Shown here: positions 1 through 6,953 of the stretch, in pieces
Numbering within the stretch: the stretch's first letter is position 1
How the letters are laid out: each line of letters begins with the position of its first letter
From: Acidobacteriota bacterium
Lineage (GTDB): Bacteria; Acidobacteriota; Terriglobia; Bryobacterales; Bryobacteraceae
Direction: 5' to 3'
Assembly: GCA_026394015.1 (NCBI GenBank)
Contig: JAPKZA010000018.1
Coordinates: 1-52,821 of the forward strand
DNA length: 52,821 bases
Translations under genes and position numbers: made by a program
The notes under the pieces: model-generated
What the model saw: the letters and a program-made list of their open reading frames with translations, nothing else
What the model was told of the DNA's origin: nothing
Databases searched by the model: none

Positions 1-4
1 CCTT

Positions 5-56
5 GGATCTCGGTCATTAAGCCAATCTTGTGTCCAAGAAAACCGGGTCCCCTATA
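5..56. repeat. Left copy of a 52-bp inverted repeat shared with the right window end
   Basis: Positions 5-56 match the reverse complement of 52680-52731 at about 50 of 52 bases; similarity stops abruptly inside the window after position 56. In the same phase both copies encode the end of a short reading frame (L-D-L-G-H-stop here, K-D-L-D-H-stop at the right end). The stop codon of the neighbouring metallophosphoesterase lies in this repeat. Most likely this is the edge of a dispersed or mobile repeat at which the sequence assembly ends. The identity of the element is not recognised. Confidence 0.75.
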
Positions 57-1062
57 CAAACAACGACGACCCGTTTAGCGTGGACTTGCCGTAAGTGTAG
101 GGGGTATAAAAACGCGCCGGGTTCAATCGCGAATCCAAGTGCTCGAGGGTGATCTGCCCGCCGTGCGTGTGCCCCGATAGGACCACGTCCCAGCCCTGTT
201 TCACGGCCACCGGAAATACGTCCGGATTATGGGAAAGCAGCAGGTTCAACTCACCCGGCCGCACCATTCCCGCCGCATCCGCCAGGTAGGGGCGGCCCAG
301 CCGTTGATAGTCAACACCCGCGATGTTCAATTTACTTTGACCGAACCGGTGCGTCGCCGATTGCGAGCGCAGAAATCGCATGCCGCGGCGGGCCGCCAGA
401 TTTGTTGCCAGCGCCTCGCATCCCGCGACGATTTCATGGTTCCCCAGGCACCCGTAGATCCCGGCGTTTGGACCGAGGCGTGCGAGTTCGGCAATGGCTT
501 CCTCCAACGGGTCGCCATAAGAACTGATGAGATCTCCAGTGATGATGGCCAGGTCGGCACCGAGGCCGTTGGCCTGATCGACCGCGCGGCGCAACCGCGA
601 TTGGGAGAAGAACGAGCCGAGGTGAATGTCGCTCAACTGAACCAGCCGGAGGCCCTGCAAATCGAGCGGGAGATTGGGGATGGCGAGCTCCACTTCCCGA
701 ACTTCCGCGTCCTGGCGCGCCTTGTGAATCGCGAAGCCAGCAGCGGCGATCGGGACGGCGGCCAGAGTGGCTCCCGCGCGAAGGAGTTGCCGGCGGCCAG
801 GATCCGCTTCGATTCGCGACCTCTTCCACAGGACGGAGAGGGCGTACGCCGGCACCGCGAGCACAAACCACAGAAACCCCAGCGCGCGGATCCAGGTGGC
901 GCCGGGCATCCACTCGAAGAAGCGGATCCCCTCGGCAATGTGCGAGCAAAGGCTGATCGTCGTCCACACCGAGAGAGCGCCCCACAGCCATTTCGAGCCC
1001 CCGGCGACGCCATAGTTCACGCCAATCGCCAACGCCGCCAGTACCGCCTCCGCGAGTGCCAC
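52..1062 (-). pseudogene. Metallophosphoesterase (YkuE-like), 3'-truncated by the repeat
   Basis: The 336-residue product has an N-terminal membrane segment region (about residues 1-80), a further hydrophobic stretch near 92-108, then a calcineurin-like phosphoesterase domain. The metal-binding motifs are visible in order: SDIHLG, ITGDLI, GNHE, LSHNPD and GHTHGGQ. Family members normally continue after the Y-T-Y-G...L-F-V stretch with a conserved segment containing a V-R-x-G-x-P-P-E type end; here the frame stops at L-F-V with the stop inside the terminal repeat, so about 25-35 residues are missing. The GTG start directly follows the rfbB stop codon (TAG then GTG), so it was probably translated with the rfb operon. 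Substrate unknown; relatives act on nucleotides or lipid-linked phosphates. Activity is uncertain because the HTHG motif is retained but the domain end is lost. Confidence 0.8.
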
Positions 1063-2088
1063 CTAGACAACCTGCCCGGCGGGTAGATTCAGCCCGTACT
1101 GCGCCTTATAGTAATTCAAGTATTCGCCATTGCGAACCGCTTTCACCCACTCCTGATTCTGGCGATACCAGTGAATCGTCGAACGCAACCCGGTGGGGAA
1201 GGATATCTCGGGATGCCAGCCAAGCTCACGTTCGATCTTCGCGTAGCTGACGGCGTAGCGACGATCGTGACCCAGTCGGTCGGTGACGCGTTTCAATAGC
1301 GACTCGTGGCAATACAGCATCGAGAGCAGCGTCCGCAACACTTCCATGTTCGTCTGCGGGGTGCCGCCACCGATGTGATAGGTTTCCCCGGCCTTGCCTT
1401 GCAACAGCGCCAACTGCAGCGCCTTGCTGTTGTCGGCCACGTGGACCCAATCGCGAATCTGCAGACCGTCGCCGTAGACCGGGATCGGCTGGCCGGAGAG
1501 AGCGTTGCAAATCGCCAGCGGCAGCACCTTCTCCGGGAACTGATACGGGCCGTAGTTGTTGCTGGTGCGGGTGATCACATAGTCCATGCCGAACGTAGCG
1601 CCGACCGCGCGGACCAGCTGTTCGGCCGCCGTCTTGCTGGCGGCGTACGGGCTCCGCGGGTCCAGTTTGGAGTCTTCGAAGAACCACCCCAGCCCCATCG
1701 TGCCCCCCACTTCATCGGTGGAGATGTGCAGGAACCGTTTGGCACCCCGCTCACGAGCCACATCGAGCAGCACCTGCGTTCCCACTACATTGGTGCGGAC
1801 GAATTCGGCCGCGCCGGCAATGCTGCGGTCCACGTCCGACTCGGCGGCGAAGTGAACGATGGCGTCCACGTTGGCGGGAATGGCCTCCAGCAGCGCGTTG
1901 CGGTCGCAGATATCGCCACGAATAAACCTGTAGTTGGCGTGGGCTTCCACCGCCGTCAGATTCGCCAGATTGCCGGCGTAGGTCAGCTTGTCGAAGTTGG
2001 TGATGTGCCCTTCGGGAAACCTCTCCGCCCAATCGCGAATGAACTGGGATCCAATGAATCCGGCGCCGCCGGTGACAAAGATGTGCAC
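1063..2088 (-). CDS. rfbB: dTDP-glucose 4,6-dehydratase
   Basis: Second step of dTDP-rhamnose-type sugar synthesis: dTDP-glucose to dTDP-4-keto-6-deoxyglucose, cytoplasmic, NAD-dependent. The 341-residue protein is of normal family length. It has the Rossmann motif GGAGFIG at residues 7-13, the STDEV motif that carries catalytic Thr-Asp-Glu, and the Y-A-A-S-K catalytic Tyr/Lys pair. The usual Tyr after STDEV (VYG) is Gly here (VGG), a small deviation. The gene follows the rfbC-like gene by 9 bp on the same strand, and its stop abuts the metallophosphoesterase start. No rmlD reductase is present in the window, so the final sugar may be another 6-deoxyhexose, or rmlD lies elsewhere. Confidence 0.95.
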   Translation of the reverse strand: MHIFVTGGAGFIGSQFIRDWAERFPEGHITNFDKLTYAGNLANLTAVEAHANYRFIRGDICDRNALLEAIPANVDAIVHFAAESDVDRSIAGAAEFVRTNVVGTQVLLDVARERGAKRFLHISTDEVGGTMGLGWFFEDSKLDPRSPYAASKTAAEQLVRAVGATFGMDYVITRTSNNYGPYQFPEKVLPLAICNALSGQPIPVYGDGLQIRDWVHVADNSKALQLALLQGKAGETYHIGGGTPQTNMEVLRTLLSMLYCHESLLKRVTDRLGHDRRYAVSYAKIERELGWHPEISFPTGLRSTIHWYRQNQEWVKAVRNGEYLNYYKAQYGLNLPAGQVV

Positions 2089-2097
2089 GATATTCCT

Positions 2098-2652
2098 TTA
2101 CTTGTGTTGGGTGGACCAGTCGTAGGCCAGTGCGGGATGGTCGTGGGCGATACGGCCTTCGTCGGCCGGGTCGTAGAAGCGGTCGGTTGCGTACACCAGC
2201 ACCCCACTGCCGGGGCTGACGATCTTGTAGCCGTGCGCCACGCCGGGCGGGATCAGGATGCGCCACGGCCGCTGTTCACCGACATAGAGGGTGTTCTTCT
2301 CGCCAAACGTTGGCGACTCCGGCCGCAGGTCCACCAGCGCCACCTGGAACAGCCCGGTCATCGGCGCCCACACATCCGTCTGGAAGTGATGAATGTGGAA
2401 TGCCTTGATGATGGAAGGAAAACTGACCGCCGCCGATACCTGCGTGGTGGCTGCCGGGTACTTCTGCACCAGCCCGCGCCCTAAGCGGAAAATCTCCTGG
2501 AACCAGCCGCGATCGTCGGGCCACAGCGCGGCATTTTCCACCAACACGCTGTCGATCAACTTGGCCGACGCCGGGCTCATGATCAGATGCCCCAAGCCCG
2601 GCGTGCACGACGGAATCTCCGTCCGCACCGGGCTCTCCATCAGCGCGCTCAC
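2098..2652 (-). CDS. rfbC: dTDP-4-dehydrorhamnose 3,5-epimerase family protein
   Basis: RmlC-type cupin of 184 residues. The core H-I-H-H-F-Q-T-D segment replaces the usual G-L-H-Y/F-Q motif that carries the catalytic His, followed by the conserved I-P-P-G-V-A-H-G-Y strand and a Y-x-T-D-R-F-Y-D-P-A-D-E segment typical of the family end. Expected role: epimerisation of the 4-keto-6-deoxy sugar made by RfbB. The GTG start overlaps the rfbA stop (GTGA), showing translational coupling; internal Met codons at residues 5 and 25 are alternative starts. Sequence is somewhat divergent in the active-site strand, so a related 3- or 5-epimerase specificity is possible. Confidence 0.85.
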   Translation of the reverse strand: MSALMESPVRTEIPSCTPGLGHLIMSPASAKLIDSVLVENAALWPDDRGWFQEIFRLGRGLVQKYPAATTQVSAAVSFPSIIKAFHIHHFQTDVWAPMTGLFQVALVDLRPESPTFGEKNTLYVGEQRPWRILIPPGVAHGYKIVSPGSGVLVYATDRFYDPADEGRIAHDHPALAYDWSTQHK

Positions 2653-3395
2653 GCCGCCACCGCCAACTGCACCGAGTCCGCCGCCTGCTGCGCCATCTCC
2701 GACGCTTCCGCCAGCGAAGCAAACGTCCCCGCATCAATCCACTTGCCGTCCAGCATCGCGTACCCCAACTGGTCGTCCTCAAGATACATGCGGTTCAAAT
2801 CCGTCACTTCCAGCTCCCCCCGAGCCGATGGCTTCAACTGCCGAATCTTGTCGAACACCGTGGCATCGTACAGATACAGGCCCGTAACGCCCAGGTTCGA
2901 TTGCGGCGCCTTCGGCTTCTCCTCGATCGATTCAATCCGCCCATTCGAAATCCCCGCGATGCCGAACCGTTCCGGATCCGGAACCCGCTTCAAAAACACC
3001 TTCGCGCCCTCCGAATAGGCGGCAAACTCGCGCACCGCGCCCGCCACATTCCCACCAAAAACCAGGTTGTCTCCCAGCACCACGAAGGTCTTATCGCCCT
3101 GCGCGAACTGCTCGGCCAGCGCCAGCGCCTGCGAAATGCCGCCGGCCTTTTCCTGCACCGTGAAGTACAAACGGGTGAAGCCGAACTGGCTGCCATCTTT
3201 CAGCACCCGCATCATCTCGCCGCAGTTGGCACCGCCCGTCACGATGAGCACTTCCTCAATGCCGGCGTCCGCCATCATCTGCAGCGGGTAGTAAATCATA
3301 GGACGGTCGTAGACCGGCAATAAGCTCTTGTTCGTCACCGCGGTCAACGGCATCAGCCGTGTGCCGTTGCCTCCCGCCAGAATAATGCCCTTCAT
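2649..3395 (-). CDS. rfbA: Glucose-1-phosphate thymidylyltransferase
   Basis: First enzyme of the dTDP-sugar pathway: glucose-1-phosphate plus dTTP to dTDP-glucose. The 248-residue product is the short form of the family. The N-terminus has the nucleotide-binding signature L-A-G-G-N-G-T-R-L-x-P followed by the conserved N-K-S-L-L-P-V-Y-D-R-P-M-I-Y-Y-P, and V-L-G-D-N marks the metal-binding Asp. It is the first gene of the minus-strand rfbA-rfbC-rfbB operon and lies 61 bp downstream of the predicted start point of a sigma-54 promoter in the 3396-3712 intergenic region. Confidence 0.95.
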   Translation of the reverse strand: MKGIILAGGNGTRLMPLTAVTNKSLLPVYDRPMIYYPLQMMADAGIEEVLIVTGGANCGEMMRVLKDGSQFGFTRLYFTVQEKAGGISQALALAEQFAQGDKTFVVLGDNLVFGGNVAGAVREFAAYSEGAKVFLKRVPDPERFGIAGISNGRIESIEEKPKAPQSNLGVTGLYLYDATVFDKIRQLKPSARGELEVTDLNRMYLEDDQLGYAMLDGKWIDAGTFASLAEASEMAQQAADSVQLAVAA

Positions 3396-3465
3396 GTGTG
3401 TGTCATGCTCCGATTTCGTTGGAATGAGCGGTGCGTTTCGCCGCTGTGTGTTTCGCCTATTACAA

Positions 3466-3484
3466 AGGCACGCCGCCTGCCAAA
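3466..3484 (-). promoter_or_regulatory. Predicted sigma-54 promoter of the rfb operon
   Basis: On the minus strand the sequence reads TTTGGCAGGCGGCGTGCC: GG and GC separated by exactly 10 bases, with TTTGGCA and TGC matching the other sites in this window. The predicted start point is near 3456, about 61 nt before the rfbA start. Confidence 0.6.
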
Positions 3485-3682
3485 CGGGCCAGACGAACGC
3501 AACCCGCTGAAATCGCGCCGCTTAGCGCCTGTTTCGCCAAACCGCCTGTTTTCCGGAAAGTGTTTCGCTTCGTGACGGTCGCCGCGGAACTGTTCTGTTG
3601 CGTGCGATCGCGCGCCGGCCGGCCCCTGGGCCGAACCAGCACGAAACCTCCGCCTTTTCAACGTCTTGGCCGTGCAGCCACG

Positions 3683-3700
3683 TTTGGTACGCCGCATGCC
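3683..3700 (+). promoter_or_regulatory. Predicted sigma-54 promoter of the STAS gene
   Basis: TTTGGTACGCCGCATGCC has GG (3686-3687) and GC (3698-3699) 10 bases apart. The predicted start point is 3711, 2 nt before the ATG at 3713, so the transcript would be almost leaderless. Confidence 0.65.
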
Positions 3701-3712
3701 CTAAAAGCAAAC

Positions 3713-4033
3713 ATGAAATCTGATATCGTCCTCGCCGTTCGTGCCTCCCGTCTGGAAGGCAATGCGCTTACCTCTTTGAAAGATGAGCTCCGATTCCTCG
3801 CCCAGCCCGGCCGCAACCTCACCCTGGATCTCTCCGCCGTCGACAGCGTCACCGCGGCCGCCGCGAAAGTAATCGTTGACGCCAACGCCCGCCTCCAACC
3901 GTGCGGAGGTAGCCTCCAACTGGTCGGAGTTCGCAACACCGTCGCCGCCTACTTCGAACTGCTCCGCGTCCACCGGTACCTGCCAATCAACCCCGCCATT
4001 GCCGCCCCCATGGCCCTGCCGCTCGCCGCGTAA
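3713..4033 (+). CDS. STAS-domain protein (anti-sigma-factor-antagonist-like)
   Basis: A 106-residue protein made almost only of a STAS fold: N-terminal strand, then L-T-L-D-L-S-A-V-D-S-V-T-A-A-A-A-K-V-I-V-D-A, in which the S-A-V-D-S-V-T region corresponds to the loop that carries the phosphorylatable Ser/Thr in SpoIIAA-like proteins, and a helix-strand end. No partner kinase or anti-sigma factor is visible in the window. The start at 3713 was chosen over upstream in-frame codons because the -24/-12 element lies just before it and the STAS fold begins there. As first gene of the exopolysaccharide transcription unit it may regulate the pathway post-translationally, as small STAS proteins do in some other polysaccharide loci; this is inference. 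Confidence 0.8.
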   Translation: MKSDIVLAVRASRLEGNALTSLKDELRFLAQPGRNLTLDLSAVDSVTAAAAKVIVDANARLQPCGGSLQLVGVRNTVAAYFELLRVHRYLPINPAIAAPMALPLAA

Positions 4034-4048
4034 TTCAGGAACGCCGTC

Positions 4049-4705
4049 ATGAACACCGTGAGAACAACGCTCATCAAAACCAGCTGGCACCTGCAAGCCG
4101 CGCTCCCCAAACAGGCGAAGCGCGCGCTGGACGCCCTCCTCTCCGGCCTCGCCCTTCTGGGCCTCCTGCCTCTGTTCGGCGTCATCGCGGCGCTCATTAA
4201 ACTGGAAGACGGCGGCCCGATCCTCTTCTGGCAAACGCGTGTCGGCAAGCATGGCCGGCACTTCGTCTTCCCAAAATTCCGCTCGATGGTGGTCGATGCC
4301 GAAGCCCGCCTGGAAGCCATCCGCGCCCGGAATCAACACGGCGCCACGATCACCTTCAAGATGCAGGACGACCCGCGCATCACCCGCGTCGGCAAGGTCC
4401 TCCGCCGCTTCAGCATGGACGAACTGCCCCAACTCTGGTGCGTCTTCCGCGGCGACATGTCGCTGGTCGGTCCCCGCCCGGCGCTGCCGAAGGAAGTGGC
4501 GCGCTACGATCTCTCCGCCCGCCGCCGCCTGAACGCCATCCCCGGCCTCACCGGCGTCTGGCAGGTCAGCGGCCGCTCCAATCTGGCCTTCCCCATTCAA
4601 TGCGAAATGGATATCGCCTACATCCGCCAGCAGAGCCTCCGTTACGACATCGAACTCCTCGCCCGCACCATTCCTGCCGTCGTCAGCGGCAAAGGGGCCT
4701 ACTAA
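4049..4705 (+). CDS. Undecaprenyl-phosphate sugar phosphotransferase (bacterial sugar transferase)
   Basis: Starts assembly of the repeat unit by moving a sugar-1-phosphate from a nucleotide sugar to the membrane lipid carrier. The 218-residue protein is a short PglC/WbaP-C-type enzyme: a hydrophobic membrane-entry segment (about residues 28-50), basic and F-P-K-F-R-S-M motif, the catalytic M-D-E-L-P-Q-L-W Asp-Glu pair, R-G-D-M-S-L-V-G-P-R-P, and P-G-L-T-G-V-W-Q-V-S-G-R-S. It starts 15 bp after the STAS gene and is followed 2 bp later by the GT26 fusion. The sugar is not predictable from sequence. Confidence 0.93.
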   Translation: MNTVRTTLIKTSWHLQAALPKQAKRALDALLSGLALLGLLPLFGVIAALIKLEDGGPILFWQTRVGKHGRHFVFPKFRSMVVDAEARLEAIRARNQHGATITFKMQDDPRITRVGKVLRRFSMDELPQLWCVFRGDMSLVGPRPALPKEVARYDLSARRRLNAIPGLTGVWQVSGRSNLAFPIQCEMDIAYIRQQSLRYDIELLARTIPAVVSGKGAY

Positions 4706-4707
4706 TC

Positions 4708-6000
4708 ATGCGCCTTTCCATTCACCAGTTTCGGATCGTAATCCAGGCAACGGTACCCGTAGCGATTGGCCGTGGACTGGCCGCGCTGCTGCTGTTGTTG
4801 ACCGCGCCCGTCGCCGCCTTCCTCTGGCTCCGCGGAGCGCGTGTCCGCCGCACACCCCGGATGGGCCGCCACGGCGCACTGGTGATGGAACAGACGCTCT
4901 TCAATCGCGCCGGCGCCCCGGTGGCGCTTTTCCACGCCTTTCCCCGGCTGGTCAATCTCGCCAACGGGGACTTGTGTTGGGTCGGTCCGGCCGCCCGCGA
5001 AGTGGGCCCCTGCGACCTCCGAACGGAAAAAGGCCGCGTCGTTGCCTCCGTCCCGCCTGGCATCTTCTCCACCTGGAAACTCCGCCAACGCACCAACGTC
5101 GCCTACGGCACCCAGAAAGATATCGACGCCGAATACGTCCGCACCCGCTCTCTCCGCGCCAACTGCGGCATCCTCCTCCGCTCCCTGCTCGCCTCCCTCT
5201 ACGGCGGGGAAACCCGCGGTGCCTTGAAAGAACGCGCCCACATCCTCGGTCTCCCGCTCGACAATCTCTCCATGGACCAGGCCATCGACGCCATCGTCAC
5301 CCCCGCCGCCCACGGCCGCCTCCGCCAGGTCTCCTTCGTCAACGTCGATTGCGTCAATCTCTCCTATCGCGACACCGCCTACCGCAATGCCCTCGTCAAC
5401 AGCGATCTCCGCCTCGCCGACGGCATCGGCCTGCGCATCGCCGGCCGTATCCTGCACAGCGAAATCCGCCAGAACGTAAACGGCACCGATCTCTTCCCGC
5501 TGCTGCTGGCGCGCATCGTCGGCTCCGGCCAAAGCCTCTTCCTCCTCGGCGGCCGCCCGGGCGTGGCGGACGACGTGGCCACCTGGGCCCAGGCCAACTA
5601 CCCCGGTGCCCGCATCGCCGGCACTGCACACGGCTACTTCGCCCCCGATGAGGAAAGCGCGCTGATCGAGCGAATCAACCAATCCGGTGCCAGCATCCTG
5701 CTCGTCGCCTTCGGCGCACCCCGCCAGGAAAAGTGGATCGAGCGTAACGCCGGCCGCCTGCTCGCGCACGCGGCCCTCGGCGTCGGCGGGTTGTTTGACT
5801 TCTACGCGGGTCGCATCCCGCGCGCCCCGCAGTGGTTGCGCGAATTGGGTCTGGAATGGACCTACCGCTTGTTTCAGGAACCCGGCCGCATGTGGCGGCG
5901 CTATTTGGTGGGAAATGTGCTCTTTCTGTCCAGAGTGATGACGGAACGGGCCAAACGGCAACTCGGAATCGGACAAATTCAGGAACAGGTGAACTCGTAA
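4708..6000 (+). CDS. WecG/TagA/CpsF family glycosyltransferase with an N-terminal degenerate sugar-transferase domain
   Basis: The 430-residue protein is a fusion. Residues about 1-170 carry a membrane segment (about 20-45) and then a worn-down bacterial sugar-transferase domain: the segment equivalent to R-G-D-M-S-L-V-G-P-R-P reads N-G-D-L-C-W-V-G-P-A, but the catalytic D-E-L-P-Q motif is absent. Residues about 180-400 are a GT26 domain: N-V-D-C-V-N, S-D-L-R-L-A-D-G-I-G, N-G-T-D-L-F, F-L-L-G-G and G-A-P-R-Q-E-K-W, which normally adds the second sugar to the lipid-linked first sugar. The start at ATG 4708 follows the previous stop by 2 bp. The dead domain may anchor or dock the enzyme to the lipid carrier or to the true transferase upstream. 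Confidence 0.88.
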   Translation: MRLSIHQFRIVIQATVPVAIGRGLAALLLLLTAPVAAFLWLRGARVRRTPRMGRHGALVMEQTLFNRAGAPVALFHAFPRLVNLANGDLCWVGPAAREVGPCDLRTEKGRVVASVPPGIFSTWKLRQRTNVAYGTQKDIDAEYVRTRSLRANCGILLRSLLASLYGGETRGALKERAHILGLPLDNLSMDQAIDAIVTPAAHGRLRQVSFVNVDCVNLSYRDTAYRNALVNSDLRLADGIGLRIAGRILHSEIRQNVNGTDLFPLLLARIVGSGQSLFLLGGRPGVADDVATWAQANYPGARIAGTAHGYFAPDEESALIERINQSGASILLVAFGAPRQEKWIERNAGRLLAHAALGVGGLFDFYAGRIPRAPQWLRELGLEWTYRLFQEPGRMWRRYLVGNVLFLSRVMTERAKRQLGIGQIQEQVNS

Positions 6001-6950
6001 TGAAAGCAATTCTTTGGACTCGGTGCCCGGAAGCGAATCTGATGGCGCAGGTGGTGGATCGCCCCTTTATCCAGCACGTCGTCGAACAACTCATCACGGG
6101 CGGCGTGAACTGCATTGAATTCTGCCTGCCCGCGCCGCTCGGGGCCGTGGCTGCGCACCTCGGCGACGGGACCCGCTGGGGGATCGAAATCGTCCACCAC
6201 GCCGACGCCACGCCCCTCGCCACGGACGCCAACGAAACCGTCCTCCTCGGCGAGGCCTCCTGCCTGCCGCAACTGCCCGCTCTCGGCGGCAGCACCTGGC
6301 CCACACTCTTCTTCCACGATGAAGACCGCATCAGCCGCTGGACCGGTTGGGCCACCATGCCCGCCGCCGCCGTCACCGAGTTTCTCGCCGCCGAAGACGA
6401 CTGGCGCTCCGCCTGCCGCACCGTCTTCCTGCAAGCGCAGAAAGTGTTTCTCGATGCTCCCTCCCTCTCCGCCCTCACCCCCAAACACGTCATCCTCGCC
6501 AACCGCATCGCGCTCGAAGGCGCCTTCCCCGGCCTCCATTTTGAAGGCGAAGAACGCACCCCCGGCGTCTGGGTCGCCCGCGCCGTAAAGCTCCCCGCCA
6601 GCGTCCACATCAGTGCCCCCTGCTACATCGGCGAAGAAAGCTGGATTGGCGAAAACAGCCGTCTCGGCCCGCACGCCGTCATCGGCCGCCAGTGCGTCGT
6701 CGAACCGGGCACCGTGGTCTGCCGCAGCGTTGTCGGCGAAGGCACCTACCTCGGCAAGGATCTCGAAGTGTCCGACTCGCTCGTCTCCCGCAACATCCTC
6801 CACAACGTCCGTCTGGATGCGCAAATTGAAATCGCAGAGCGCCACGTCGCCGGCGCTCTGCTCGAGGGCGGAGTTTCTCTGAAATGGATCGCCCTCACCA
6901 CCGCCGTCGCTCTCGCCGGCGCCGCCACGCTGATCGCAAGGGCCCTCTAA
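6000..6950 (+). CDS. Nucleotidyltransferase-like protein with left-handed beta-helix and C-terminal membrane segment
   Basis: The ATG at 6000 overlaps the preceding stop (TAATG). The 316-residue product begins like a sugar nucleotidyltransferase (K-A-I-L-W..., D-R-P-F-I-Q-H-V-V-E-Q-L) but lacks the G-G-x-G-T-R-L phosphate-binding signature, so catalysis is doubtful. Residues about 200-285 form hexapeptide repeats of the left-handed beta-helix type (Y-I-G-E-E-S-W-I-G-E-N-S, H-A-V-I-G, T-Y-L-G-K-D). The last about 20 residues (W-I-A-L-T-T-A-V-A-L-A-G-A-A-T-L-I-A) are a predicted membrane helix. It may be a structural or regulatory paralogue of a GDP/UDP-sugar pyrophosphorylase; function is not recognised. 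Confidence 0.7.
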   Translation: MKAILWTRCPEANLMAQVVDRPFIQHVVEQLITGGVNCIEFCLPAPLGAVAAHLGDGTRWGIEIVHHADATPLATDANETVLLGEASCLPQLPALGGSTWPTLFFHDEDRISRWTGWATMPAAAVTEFLAAEDDWRSACRTVFLQAQKVFLDAPSLSALTPKHVILANRIALEGAFPGLHFEGEERTPGVWVARAVKLPASVHISAPCYIGEESWIGENSRLGPHAVIGRQCVVEPGTVVCRSVVGEGTYLGKDLEVSDSLVSRNILHNVRLDAQIEIAERHVAGALLEGGVSLKWIALTTAVALAGAATLIARAL

Positions 6951-6953
6951 CCC

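Larger units (their letters stand above)
3396..3712. promoter_or_regulatory. Divergent regulatory region between the rfb operon and the exopolysaccharide genes
   Basis: This 317-bp gap holds no convincing gene. It contains two oppositely directed -24/-12 elements near its edges and, between them, repeated CTGTTTCG-like half-sites: TGTTTCGCC at 3446-3454, CTGTTTCG at 3529-3536, CTGTTTTCC next to GGAAAG at 3546-3560, and GTGTTTCG-ctt-CGTGACGG at 3560-3578. The last keeps the half-site spacing of the palindrome upstream of the sigma-54 regulator at 31453. The layout fits shared upstream activator sites serving both directions. Confidence 0.65.

Noticed and set aside
229-1086. Long plus-strand frame opposite the metallophosphoesterase
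   Set aside because: It is an antisense shadow of a gene with all catalytic motifs; its translation is low-complexity Arg/Gln/Glu-rich sequence. The same applies to the many long antisense frames at 4702-6009, 5979-7568, 9562-11034, 11437-12570 and 23227-24693.
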